From: Galbitalea sp036271795
GTDB lineage: Bacteria > Actinomycetota > Actinomycetes > Actinomycetales > Microbacteriaceae
Assembly (NCBI GenBank): GCA_036271795.1
Contig: DATAZY010000099.1
Coordinates: 1-64,000 of the forward strand
Direction of reading: 5' to 3'
DNA: 64,000 nucleotides
The position numbers were made by a program, and so were the translations under genes. The notes under the pieces were generated by a model. It did not search any database, had not been told where the DNA came from, and saw only the letters and a list, made by a program, of their open reading frames with translations. Shown piece by piece: positions 1 to 7,661 of the stretch (position 1 is its first letter; the number at the start of each line of letters is the position of its first letter).

Positions 1-624
1 GATGAAACTCGCGCCCGCAGCCGGCGCGATGCCGCTGAAGGTCGTCGTGAACATCCGTCCTACCGTGATGGCTGGGTTTGCGAAGCTCGTCGAGCTTGTA
101 AAGAAGTACGCCGATCCAATGTACGCGCCGACGGCGACCCCAACGAGACGCTTATTTCCGGATTTCGACAGTGCAAAGACGACGATCACCAGTCCGGCCG
201 TCGCGACCACCTCGGACACCAGGTGAGGCCAGCTCAACCGGTCGTTCGAGCTGAGAGCGATCGCGGGTACCGCGAAGAGAAAGTTGGCAAGAATCGTGCC
301 GGCAATACATCCAACGACCTGCGCGGGGACATATGCAAGCACGTCTTGCCAGCGTCGCCGCCTGAGCACGAGGTCGACAAGCGAGATAACCGGATTGAGA
401 TGCGCGCCGCTCACCGGAATGAACACTGCGATGATCACGAACAACGCGAGGGCCGTAGCCGAAGCATTGATTCCCAGCTCCTCGCCTGGATTGCTGCCGG
501 CGAGATCCTGCGCGGCAATCCCGGAACCGACTACCGCAAGCGCCAGGAACATCGTTCCGAGAAGCTCAGCAAGTGTGCGCCGCCACAAAGGCGCGGACGC
601 GAGAGGTCCCGATGTACCATCCAT
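1..624 (-). CDS. Aquaporin (MIP) family channel, AqpS-like, C-terminus cut by window edge
   Basis: The reverse strand from an ATG at 624 encodes a hydrophobic MIP-family channel. The first half-helix motif is SGAHLNPVISL and the second is NPAITVGRMF followed by TFSGIAP. The first NPA is therefore NPV, and the Arg that normally follows the second NPA is replaced by Ile, a change expected to widen the pore. About 208 residues are visible and roughly 20-40 C-terminal residues are missing. The start lies 11 bases after the arsR stop, so the two are almost certainly co-transcribed. In Sinorhizobium meliloti AqpS, encoded beside arsR and arsC, lets arsenite made by ArsC leave the cell down its gradient; the same role is inferred here. 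No Acr3 or ArsB pump is visible in the window. Confidence 0.85.
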   Translation of the reverse strand, partial: MDGTSGPLASAPLWRRTLAELLGTMFLALAVVGSGIAAQDLAGSNPGEELGINASATALALFVIIAVFIPVSGAHLNPVISLVDLVLRRRRWQDVLAYVPAQVVGCIAGTILANFLFAVPAIALSSNDRLSWPHLVSEVVATAGLVIVVFALSKSGNKRLVGVAVGAYIGSAYFFTSSTSFANPAITVGRMFTTTFSGIAPAAGASFI

Positions 625-635
625 CGTGCGGCGCG

Positions 636-986
636 TCAGACGGTCGCAAGCAGTGCCGCCACGGAATCCAGCGACCCAGGAACCAGGCGGTAGTAGTGCC
701 AGGTTCCGCGCTTGCTGCTCATGAGGTAGCCGGCGTCGACCAACACCTTGAGGTGGTGGGACACCGTCGACTGGGAGAGCTCAAGGGGATCGGTGAGGTC
801 GCACACGCAGGCCTCGGCGTCTTCGTGCGCGGCGACCATCGAGACCAGTCGAAGTCGCGCGGGATCTGCGAGAGCCTTCAGGGATCGTGACAGGCTCTCG
901 GCGTTCGTGACGGAGACGGGTTCACGGGTGATCGGAGCGCAGCATGCGGCGAGATCGCGCAGCGGGATCAGTTCGGCGACGGGCAT
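636..986 (-). CDS. arsR: ArsR-family metalloid-responsive repressor
   Basis: This 116-residue winged-helix repressor has the ArsR core ALADPARLRLV and the recognition-helix region LSQSTVSHHLKVL. Two potential As(III) sites are visible: Cys15-Cys16 near the N-terminus, the position used by Corynebacterium glutamicum ArsR, and Cys60-Val-Cys62-Asp, the alpha-3 CVCDL arrangement of E. coli-type ArsR. The start at 986 is preferred because it gives a normal family length; the frame stays open further upstream but would cross the operator. It is expected to bind the palindrome in the divergent promoter and to repress both arsR-aquaporin and the peptide-arsC unit until arsenite or antimonite binds. 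Confidence 0.9.
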   Translation of the reverse strand: MPVAELIPLRDLAACCAPITREPVSVTNAESLSRSLKALADPARLRLVSMVAAHEDAEACVCDLTDPLELSQSTVSHHLKVLVDAGYLMSSKRGTWHYYRLVPGSLDSVAALLATV

Positions 987-1001
987 GACAGTAGTCTGGC
1001 A

Positions 1002-1027
1002 TAAACATTGACAGGCATCGATGTTTA
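1002..1027. promoter_or_regulatory. ArsR operator in the divergent ars promoter
   Basis: Perfect 7-bp arms TAAACAT (1002-1008) and ATGTTTA (1021-1027) flank a 12-bp spacer that contains part of a TTGACA -35-like element (1008-1013) and the inner palindrome CATCGATG (1016-1023). It lies 15 bp upstream of arsR and about 50 bp upstream of the small peptide, where one repressor dimer could control both directions. Confidence 0.75.
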
Positions 1028-1076
1028 ATTGCACACTTGGTCCATCGACGCCCGTCGATACAAGGGAGGTGCAATT

Positions 1077-1148
1077 ATGAATATCGATTGCGACCCGGCA
1101 ACCTGCTCGCCCGAGTGCGAGGCCGTCTGCGGACCAGGCTGCTGCTAA
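1077..1148 (+). CDS. 23-residue cysteine-rich peptide in the ars operon
   Basis: A short open frame starts at ATG 1077 and ends at TAA 1146-1148. It is preceded by a strong ribosome binding site, AGGGAGGT, about six bases upstream. Six of its 23 residues are Cys (positions 5, 10, 14, 18, 22 and 23), and it ends in GPGCC. It is the first cistron on the plus side of the ars promoter, 56 bp before arsC. The Cys density and location suggest binding of arsenite or another thiophilic metal, or a regulatory leader peptide. I do not recognise a named family. The frame is too short for statistical support, so the evidence is the Shine-Dalgarno sequence, the composition and the context. Confidence 0.65.
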   Translation: MNIDCDPATCSPECEAVCGPGCC

Positions 1149-1204
1149 CCGTTTGGCCGTCCTCCACGGGCGGCCAAACCCTCCCCGTTTCATCCAGGAG
1201 TCCA

Positions 1205-1612
1205 ATGAACCAGAGCCCAACGGTGTTGTTCGTCTGCGTCCACAACGCGGGTCGCTCCCAGATGGCCGCCGGCTACCTGCGCGCCTTCAGCGGCGGTGCG
1301 GTGCGCGTTCTGTCGGGTGGCTCGGAGCCGGGCACTGCCATCAATCCGCTCGCGGTCGCAGCGATGGCCGAGCACGGCATCGACATCTCCGGAGCGGTTC
1401 CGAGCATTCTCCAGACCGAGGATGTGCGCGCCTCGGATGTCGTGATCACTATGGGTTGCGGCGACGCTTGCCCGGTCTTCCCCGGCAAACATTACGAGGA
1501 CTGGGACCTCACCGACCCCGCCGGACTGCCGATCGACGAAGTGCGACCGATCCGCGATGAGATCAGGCGACGCGTCGAGAAACTGCTGGCAGAACTCCCG
1601 GCTCCCGTGTGA
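1205..1612 (+). CDS. arsC: Arsenate reductase, LMW-phosphatase fold, mycothiol-type
   Basis: This 135-residue protein has the low-molecular-weight phosphatase signature CVHNAGRS with Cys11 and Arg17 (CX5R), and an acidic Asp104-Pro105 in the DLTDPAG segment. The MGCGDACPVFPG segment (Cys85, Cys89) matches the actinobacterial arsenate reductases that work through mycothiol and mycoredoxin. It reduces arsenate to arsenite in the cytoplasm, and the aquaporin encoded divergently is the likely exit route. The start at 1205 follows a purine-rich CAGGAG sequence. An upstream in-frame extension would run through the Cys-rich peptide region and is rejected. Confidence 0.92.
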   Translation: MNQSPTVLFVCVHNAGRSQMAAGYLRAFSGGAVRVLSGGSEPGTAINPLAVAAMAEHGIDISGAVPSILQTEDVRASDVVITMGCGDACPVFPGKHYEDWDLTDPAGLPIDEVRPIRDEIRRRVEKLLAELPAPV

Positions 1613-1839
1613 TGGGGTATTTCGGGGGGCTTTTCCGCGCATTTTGCTCAGTTCCGACTTAAATGCGCAATTAATCTGCGTTTTGCCCTAGTGAAATGCG
1701 TTCGCCGGAGGGGTACGGTCGAATTCGGCAGACCGACCCGACGTTCTGTTCTGCCCCGCAACGTGTTGCGCACGGCAGACAGCGTTTGAATATCCCCCGT
1801 TATTTCGCAGTTCTACCGAGTTTCAAAGGTGGTCCGTTC

Positions 1840-3861
1840 GTGAATTCTCGTCGTCCATTGAAATCGAAGCTGTTTCTCGCGCTCGCCGGCGCGGCAGCTC
1901 TCGCTTTACCGCTCGCTATGTCCGGCACCGCCGGCGCGAGCACGCCAAATCCCAATACACCAACACCGGTGCAGGGAGGCGTGAGCGCAAGTTCGCTTCC
2001 GAACGCCACCGTGTTCGGCACGACGCCGTCCGATACTCCTGAGTCGGTGTCGTTCATCATGAAGGTGAACAACGCGACGCAGTTGCAGTACAACGCGACG
2101 CACAGCCTGAGCAAGTTCGTCACGGTGAACCAGTTCGCGAACACCTACGGCGCAAGCACCTCGTCCATCAAGAGCCTCACGGCGTATCTCGCGAAGTTCG
2201 GCATCACCAGCAAGGTCTATGCCGACAACGTCGACATCGCGACCACTGGCACGGCCGGCGAGTACGACGCCGCACTCGCCGTGACGCAGCAGCAGTACCA
2301 CGTGCCGCGCATCCAGGGCAGGAACGGCGAACGCTCGATTCCGGCCCAGACGGTGCACGCGAACAAGCAGCTGCCGGAGCTGCCCTACGGAATCGCCCAA
2401 TCGGTTCTCGCGGTGCTCGGCCTGACCAACTACTCGCCGTTCACCAGCCACGCCGCACATGTCACCAGTAACATCGCGACACCCCAGACGGGAAGCACGG
2501 ATGCCTGCCTCGCCCTCACCGGCCTGTCCACCGCGTGCCACCTGCCGTCGGACTTCACGGCGGACTATGGGCTGAACTCCCTGCACGCTAACGGTGCAGG
2601 CACGACCCTCGCGATTGTGACTCTTGCCGCACTTGACCCGGGTGCACCGCAGTACTTCTGGAAGAACATCGCACACGTTCCCGCGTCGAACCGCTCGCTC
2701 ACCGTCACGAACGTCGACGGTGGCCCGGGAGCACCGAGCGATGTGTCGGGCAGCGGCGAGACCGACCTCGATGTTGAACAATCGGGCTCGATCGCCTCAG
2801 CGGCGAACGTGATCGTCTACCAGGCGCCCAACACCGACGCCGGATTCGCGGACTCGTTCTTCGACGCGGCCAGCCAGAACACGGCGGACAGCGTTTCGGC
2901 CAGCTGGGGCGAGTCGGAGACCTACTTGCGTTCCGCGGTCGCATCCGGACAGGAGACGGCGGCGTACGAGGCGGCCTTCGACGAAGCGTTCATGGAGTTC
3001 GCGGTTCAGGGCCAGTCCGGCTTCCTGTCCTCGGGTGACTCCGGTGCCTACGATGCGTCCGCCGACCTCGGAACCACCGACCTCTCGGTCGACTCCTCCG
3101 CGGACAGCCCGTACATCACCTCATCCGGCGGCACCACACTGCCGCTGTCTGACACGCTCACCAGCTCGGATGGCACCGTCTCGGCGTCGATCTCGGTGAC
3201 GGCCCAGCGCGCATGGGGCTGGGACTACCTCTGGCAGGCGGTTGCAACGACCAACGGTATCCCACTGGCGACAGCGGCTGAGGCCGAGGTTGCCGGCGAC
3301 GGCGGTGGCTACAGTGTGCTCGAGGCCACCCCCGCGTACCAGCAAGGAGTCTCGGGCGTTCACACGTTCAGCGCGGTCCAGTACCTCAAGCCGACCGCCT
3401 ACCAGAACGTCGATGGGATCATCGCGCCGACCGACTGGATCTTCAACGCCACACCGGCCGCGACCCACGGCACCGGGAATGGCCGCGCGGAACCGGATGT
3501 CTCGGCCAACGCTGACCCGATCTCCGGCTACCTGCTGTACGAGCCTTCGTTCGCGACGGCCTCGCCTGCTCAGCCGGTGCTGCAGGGCGGATGGGGTGGC
3601 ACGAGTTTCGTCGCCCCGCAGCTGAATGCTTCGGCAGCCGTGATCGACTCCTACCTCGGCCACCGCGTTGGATTCTGGAACCCGGCGATGTACGCCGCGG
3701 CGACGGGACACAACTCACCGCTGACGCCGCTCAACCAGAGCGGTACCAGCAACGACAACCTCTACTACACGGGCACGCCCGGCACGGTGTACAACCCAGC
3801 GACCGGACTCGGCTACCCGAACCTCGGTGAGCTGGCTGGCCACCTGGCCGCGGGTCACTGA
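1840..3861 (+). CDS. Secreted S53 (sedolisin/kumamolisin-type) acid serine peptidase
   Basis: The 673-residue product starts at GTG 1840, after AAAGGTGG, and begins with a Sec signal peptide (basic NSRRPLKSK, then a hydrophobic stretch ending near GTAGAS). An N-terminal pro-kumamolisin activation domain follows. In the catalytic domain Glu307 and Asp311 lie in GSGETDLD, and the nucleophile Ser589 lies in GGTSFVAPQL; SASWGE is the conserved strand near the oxyanion-hole Asp. This is the Ser-Glu-Asp triad of family S53. The enzyme is exported, auto-processed at low pH and degrades proteins outside the cell. It is monocistronic, with a hairpin terminator just after it. Confidence 0.9.
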   Translation: MNSRRPLKSKLFLALAGAAALALPLAMSGTAGASTPNPNTPTPVQGGVSASSLPNATVFGTTPSDTPESVSFIMKVNNATQLQYNATHSLSKFVTVNQFANTYGASTSSIKSLTAYLAKFGITSKVYADNVDIATTGTAGEYDAALAVTQQQYHVPRIQGRNGERSIPAQTVHANKQLPELPYGIAQSVLAVLGLTNYSPFTSHAAHVTSNIATPQTGSTDACLALTGLSTACHLPSDFTADYGLNSLHANGAGTTLAIVTLAALDPGAPQYFWKNIAHVPASNRSLTVTNVDGGPGAPSDVSGSGETDLDVEQSGSIASAANVIVYQAPNTDAGFADSFFDAASQNTADSVSASWGESETYLRSAVASGQETAAYEAAFDEAFMEFAVQGQSGFLSSGDSGAYDASADLGTTDLSVDSSADSPYITSSGGTTLPLSDTLTSSDGTVSASISVTAQRAWGWDYLWQAVATTNGIPLATAAEAEVAGDGGGYSVLEATPAYQQGVSGVHTFSAVQYLKPTAYQNVDGIIAPTDWIFNATPAATHGTGNGRAEPDVSANADPISGYLLYEPSFATASPAQPVLQGGWGGTSFVAPQLNASAAVIDSYLGHRVGFWNPAMYAAATGHNSPLTPLNQSGTSNDNLYYTGTPGTVYNPATGLGYPNLGELAGHLAAGH

Positions 3862-3882
3862 TGATCTGACGCGGTAAATACG

Positions 3883-3922
3883 GAACGGGTGCGTTGGTCG
3901 CTGACGGGCGACGCACCCGTTC
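3883..3922 (+). terminator. Rho-independent-type terminator after the S53 peptidase
   Basis: A perfect 12-bp inverted repeat, GAACGGGTGCGT (3883-3894) and ACGCACCCGTTC (3911-3922), has a 16-base loop and is followed by TTACTGTCT. It begins 21 bp after the peptidase stop codon. Confidence 0.8.
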
Positions 3923-3963
3923 TTACTGTCTCTGGCGCGTCGTTGGGGGCACGAACGACGGTA

Positions 3964-3989
3964 TTTACAATAGGACGGATCCGTATAAT
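3964..3989 (+). promoter_or_regulatory. Promoter and likely autoregulatory operator of the MarR gene
   Basis: A consensus TATAAT -10 lies at 3984-3989, eight bases before the GTG start at 3998. A TTTACA-like -35 is only 14 bases upstream, so its assignment is weak. The 10-bp palindrome ACGGATCCGT (3975-3984) sits between the elements and is a plausible operator for the MarR protein. The geometry implies a leaderless transcript. Confidence 0.6.
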
Positions 3990-3997
3990 ATGGAACC

Positions 3998-4435
3998 GTG
4001 TTATCCGAATCCGCAAGATCAGAACAGTCCATGTTGCTCGCTCTTCAGCGCGCAACTCACTCCACGCTCGAAATTATCGGCCATGAACTCTCCGACCTGT
4101 CGCTGTCCAGTTCAGAGATCAACGCGATGGCAAACCTCGCAGACGGCAACGCGCGGACGGTGAGGCAGTTGGCAGCCTCTATCGGCGCTCGCCCGAGCAC
4201 AATGACGGGGGTGCTCGATCGACTCGAGCAAGGCGGATTGGTCGTTCGCACCTCGCGCGGCGATGATCGTCGAATCGTCTCAATCTCTCTGACCTCCAGC
4301 GGAGAACGTGTCGCGGCCCACATCCGGCAAGTCTTCAGCGACCTCGAGCACCGCGCGCTGCGCGGGCTGGAAGCCGAAACAATTTCGGCTCTGAAGCTCG
4401 GCTTAGCGGCGCTCGCGGAGCTCACCCATGAGTAG
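3998..4435 (+). CDS. MarR-family transcriptional regulator
   Basis: This 145-residue protein has the MarR winged helix: VRQLAASIGARPSTMTGVLDRLEQGGLV as helix-turn-helix region, then the wing TSRGDDRRIVSISLT with the conserved D-R-R, and a C-terminal dimerisation helix. The start is GTG, directly downstream of a TATAAT box, so the mRNA is probably leaderless. It overlaps the next gene by 8 bp, which suggests coupled translation. The effector and targets are unknown; autoregulation is likely from the palindrome in its promoter. Confidence 0.85.
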   Translation: MLSESARSEQSMLLALQRATHSTLEIIGHELSDLSLSSSEINAMANLADGNARTVRQLAASIGARPSTMTGVLDRLEQGGLVVRTSRGDDRRIVSISLTSSGERVAAHIRQVFSDLEHRALRGLEAETISALKLGLAALAELTHE

Positions 4436-4838
4436 CCACGCACCCGGACAGGCCGAGTTCGACGAACTGGTGTCACTAGTCACGGCCGGCGTCCCAAAAT
4501 TCGGCCATCGCGAGCACGTCCACCTCACCTGGTTGGCAGTTCGACAGTACGGGATGCCCGCTGCGATTACTTTCGTCTCGGATGGAATCCAAACGACAGC
4601 GCGCTACGCGAACGCTCCGCAGAAATACCACGCGACGATGAGTCGCGCGTGGGTCGAACTTGTTAGCTACCACATCGAGGAGAACGACGCTCGCGACTTC
4701 GACCAGTTCATCGCGCTAAGTCCGGCACTTCTCGAGAAACGCTTGCTCACCGACTTTTACAACAGCACCACTCTCGCCAGTCCGTCGGCACGAGAGAGGT
4801 GGATCGAACCCGACCGTGCCCCGTTTCCCAGGCACTAA
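4428..4838 (+). CDS. Conserved hypothetical protein co-transcribed with MarR
   Basis: The 136-residue product has the segment FGHREHVHLTWLAVRQYG near residue 25 and KYHATMSRAWVELVSYH near residue 65. This His-rich pattern resembles a small unnamed family I have seen annotated only as hypothetical. No signal peptide or membrane segment is visible. It overlaps the MarR gene (ATGAGTAG) and probably belongs to the same response, but the sequence does not reveal the reaction. The conserved H-x-E-H and H residues could bind a metal. Confidence 0.7.
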   Translation: MSSHAPGQAEFDELVSLVTAGVPKFGHREHVHLTWLAVRQYGMPAAITFVSDGIQTTARYANAPQKYHATMSRAWVELVSYHIEENDARDFDQFIALSPALLEKRLLTDFYNSTTLASPSARERWIEPDRAPFPRH

Positions 4839-4871
4839 CACCGGCCCGGTACTGGACGCGCTAGACCTCGC

Positions 4872-5471
4872 TTAGCCCCAGGGTTTCAGTGCAGCTCGCG
4901 TTGCCGCGATGATCCGCCTACGCCGGATGTTTCGATCGATTTTCTGCCAGGTCGGGTCATCAAAAACCACTTGGAGTGCGGAGTCGATAGCGCCGACGAA
5001 GGCGCCGACCATTGCCGCGGCGCTCAACTGGTCCAGCTCGTTCGGATACGCCTGTTGCAGGTGCGCGGCGATCCGCGCTTTCGCCTCGCGCTGGATCTGC
5101 TGTCCCCGACCGGCAACAGCCGGAACGTCTCGGATAAGGGACATCCGGAGCGCCGCCCTCTCGTCGACGAGGTCGGTGCTCGTAACGCCGATTTCGTCGA
5201 GGGCGCGGATGAGAGCCGTGGCGGGAGTGTCAGTGCTCGTCCGCGCGTCGATCGCGGCAATCGCCGCATCAATGCGAGTCGTCGCATCCGGAAACAGAAG
5301 CTCATCCTTGGATGCGAAGTAGCTGAAGAAGGTGCGAAGCCCGACATCCGCTGCCGTCGCAATGTCGGCGATCCGGGTTTGTTCGTAGCCATCGCGAAGA
5401 AACAGGGTCGTCGCGGCATCCACGATTGCGGCCCTCGTGCGCTCACGCTTTTCGTCCCTGAAGGTCGCCAC
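4872..5471 (-). CDS. TetR-family repressor divergent from an FAD monooxygenase
   Basis: This 199-residue TetR regulator has its HTH near residues 30-50 (IADIATAADVGLRTFFSYFASKDELLF). The N-terminus is basic (RDEKRERTRAAIVDAA). The C-terminal half is a ligand domain of unknown specificity. It is divergent from the monooxygenase at 5544, with a 13-bp palindrome between them, so it most likely represses that gene and itself. Confidence 0.88.
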   Translation of the reverse strand: MATFRDEKRERTRAAIVDAATTLFLRDGYEQTRIADIATAADVGLRTFFSYFASKDELLFPDATTRIDAAIAAIDARTSTDTPATALIRALDEIGVTSTDLVDERAALRMSLIRDVPAVAGRGQQIQREAKARIAAHLQQAYPNELDQLSAAAMVGAFVGAIDSALQVVFDDPTWQKIDRNIRRRRIIAATRAALKPWG

Positions 5472-5518
5472 GACATCAGGCTATCCGCCCGACGGGTAAA
5501 TTGCATCTATGGCATTTC

Positions 5519-5531
5519 AGCATTCAATGCT
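5519..5531. promoter_or_regulatory. Candidate TetR operator
   Basis: The palindrome AGCATTCAATGCT (6-bp arms around a central C) lies in the 72-bp gap between the divergent TetR gene and the FAD monooxygenase, 12 bp before the monooxygenase ATG. Confidence 0.55.
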
Positions 5532-5543
5532 ATTTTGCACTAC

Positions 5544-6674
5544 ATGCAGAAAAGTGCCCTTCTTATTTCCGGTGCGGGAATCGCCGGCTCTACCCTCGCC
5601 GTCCTCGCTGCGCGAGCGGGATTTGATGTGACGGTCGTCGAGCTGGCGCCCGGTCTTCGCTCGAGCGGCAATCCCGTGGATGTGCACGGAGCCGCATTCG
5701 ACGTGGTCGACCGCCTCAACATTGCCGAACGCCTCCGAGCGTTCGCCACTCACACGCGCGAGCTTGTTTTCGTGGATGACACGGGAACGCCTCAGGCAAG
5801 GCTGGCCATCAACGGAGCCGTCGACTCTCGCCACATCGAAATCGCGAGGACTGACCTTTCGGCCGTCCTGTCGCACGCAGGACGGGACGACTATGAACTC
5901 CTCTGGTCCGACCACATCACGGCGCTGCGCGACCGTAGCCCTGCTCCCGGAATCGAGGTCGAGTTCGCGTCATCTCCGCCGCGGGTCTTCGATGTCGTGG
6001 TCGGAGCAGACGGCTTGCACTCTGGCGTCCGCACGCTCGCGTTCGGTGAAGAGGACGAGTTCGTGAAGTTTCTTGCGCTTTACGTTGCGACACTGCAACT
6101 GAACGAAGCGGCCGCGGACCCGACCCAGGTAGTGATGCACAACGATCCTGGCGTTTCACTTTCCCTTCATCCGGGCACCGGAAAGCCAATGGCGGCTTTC
6201 ATATTCCGAAGCGAGCAGCGGCTCCCGTACCGTGACTCGGACGCAAAACTCGAACTCCTCAGACAGGCGTATGCCCGATCGGGCTGGCGGGCGGCCGAAC
6301 TCCTCGATTCCTTCGCCAGTTCGGGTGACCTCTATTTCGACGCCGTGAGTCAGGTGCGGATGGACAGCTGGTCGGTCGGCGCGGTCGGACTCGTCGGCGA
6401 CGCGGCCTCCAGCCTGTCCCTGTTCGGTGATGGATCAAGTTCGGCAATCGTTGGTGCGGCGACCCTGGCGAACGAACTGGCGTCTGCCAAGGGGGCCGAC
6501 CGTGACTGGGCGGCGGCGCTTCAACAATATGAGCGAACCCACCGTCGGGTTATTGCGCCGAACCTTCGCGGATTCGCGCTCAGCGCGCGACTTCTCGTGC
6601 CGCGCACCTCGGCTGGCATCAGCATCCGGAACGCCGCCCTCAGAGGTGCCGCGCGTCTCCGTCCTCGTCGATAG
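5544..6674 (+). CDS. FAD-dependent aromatic-type monooxygenase
   Basis: The 376-residue product opens with the dinucleotide-binding motif SGAGIAGSTLAVLAARAG, then shows the VVGADGLHSGVR segment (the DG motif of flavoprotein hydroxylases) and the C-terminal GLVGDAASSLSLFGDGSSSAIVGA segment that closes the FAD site. This is the PHBH/TetX-like group A monooxygenase fold. The substrate cannot be deduced. The ATG at 5544 is preferred because the frame extends upstream only through the TetR gene and operator. Kynurenine monooxygenase is an alternative because trp dioxygenase is next door, but that gene has its own promoter and the family match is generic. Confidence 0.82.
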   Translation: MQKSALLISGAGIAGSTLAVLAARAGFDVTVVELAPGLRSSGNPVDVHGAAFDVVDRLNIAERLRAFATHTRELVFVDDTGTPQARLAINGAVDSRHIEIARTDLSAVLSHAGRDDYELLWSDHITALRDRSPAPGIEVEFASSPPRVFDVVVGADGLHSGVRTLAFGEEDEFVKFLALYVATLQLNEAAADPTQVVMHNDPGVSLSLHPGTGKPMAAFIFRSEQRLPYRDSDAKLELLRQAYARSGWRAAELLDSFASSGDLYFDAVSQVRMDSWSVGAVGLVGDAASSLSLFGDGSSSAIVGAATLANELASAKGADRDWAAALQQYERTHRRVIAPNLRGFALSARLLVPRTSAGISIRNAALRGAARLRPRR

Positions 6675-6711
6675 CTCTGAGCGTCGCACCGTCCCGGCAA
6701 CCAACGCGCGC

Positions 6712-6739
6712 TTGACCTCCGCCACAATCAGGATATTTT
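6712..6739 (+). promoter_or_regulatory. Promoter of tryptophan 2,3-dioxygenase, probably leaderless
   Basis: TTGACC (6712-6717) and TATTTT (6734-6739) are 16 bp apart, and the -10 box ends seven bases before the ATG at 6747. No Shine-Dalgarno sequence is present, so transcription probably begins at or next to the start codon. Confidence 0.5.
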
Positions 6740-6746
6740 TGCGTGC

Positions 6747-7550
6747 ATGACCGAACAACTGACGTACGGCACATACCTCGCTCTCGATGAACTGCTCGGC
6801 GCGCAGCATTTGCGGAGCACTCCCCCACATCACGACGAGTTGCTGTTCATCATCCAGCACCAGACCTCGGAGTTGTGGCTCAAGCTGATGCTGCACGAGC
6901 TGCGCTCAGCGCGTGAAGCACTCCGCACCGATGATCTGCACACCGCTCTCAAGCGAACGGCTCGGGTGAAGCAGATCCAGTTCTCGATGACCGAACAGTG
7001 GTCGGTGCTTGCGACCCTGACGCCGTCGGAATACGTGGAGTTCCGCCGCTTCCTTGCGACGTCGTCGGGTTTCCAGTCCTACCAGTACCGCGCGGTCGAG
7101 TTCATTCTCGGCAACAAGATCGCGTCGATGCTCGACGTGTTCGACTCCGACCCGCCTGCCCGCGCGATGCTGGCCGAGCTCCTCGAGGAGCCCACGCTCT
7201 ACGACGAGTTCCTGCGGATGCTCGCGCGTGCGGGCTTCCCGGTGCCCGTCGCGCTGTTGGAGCGCGACGTCTGCCTCGCTCACGTATTCACACCCGAGTT
7301 GGTGCCCGTGCTGCTGTCGATCTACCAGTCACCCGCCGAGCACTGGCGCTACTACGAGGCATGCGAGGAGCTCGTCGACCTGGAGGACAACTTCCAGCTC
7401 TGGCGATTCCGTCATCTTCGCACCGTGCAACGCACGATCGGAATGAAATCCGGCACCGGCGGGAGTGCGGGTGTCGCGTTCCTCGAACGAGCGCTCAGCC
7501 AGACCTTCTTCCCCGAGCTCTACGCAGTGCGCAACGAGATCGGAGCCTGA
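6747..7550 (+). CDS. kynA: Tryptophan 2,3-dioxygenase
   Basis: This 267-residue heme protein carries the TDO hallmarks: LTYGTYLALDELLGAQ near the N-terminus, HHDELLFIIQHQTSELWLK, and the C-terminal FRHLRTVQRTIG...GTGGSAG segment, in which His223 is the proximal heme ligand and the GTGGS loop covers the active site. It opens the indole ring of L-tryptophan to N-formylkynurenine. No kynurenine formamidase or kynureninase is adjacent. The length fits bacterial TDO. It is convergent with the GH31 gene. Confidence 0.93.
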   Translation: MTEQLTYGTYLALDELLGAQHLRSTPPHHDELLFIIQHQTSELWLKLMLHELRSAREALRTDDLHTALKRTARVKQIQFSMTEQWSVLATLTPSEYVEFRRFLATSSGFQSYQYRAVEFILGNKIASMLDVFDSDPPARAMLAELLEEPTLYDEFLRMLARAGFPVPVALLERDVCLAHVFTPELVPVLLSIYQSPAEHWRYYEACEELVDLEDNFQLWRFRHLRTVQRTIGMKSGTGGSAGVAFLERALSQTFFPELYAVRNEIGA

Positions 7551-7661
7551 CGCTTGCTCTCCCAGACGACCAGCTAGTGATCGGCCGCAAGTAACGACGG
7601 CTCGCGCCAGCTCCGCAACGTGGGGAAGCGAGACTGGCGATCGACCCACGGGCCGTCCGCA

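Noticed and set aside
1037..1204. Upstream extension of arsC
   Set aside because: It overlaps the Cys-rich peptide frame and lacks family similarity; the ATG at 1205 gives the normal length.
4971..5543. Long N-terminal extension of the FAD monooxygenase
   Set aside because: It would read through the divergent TetR gene and its operator; the FAD motif begins a few residues after the ATG at 5544.
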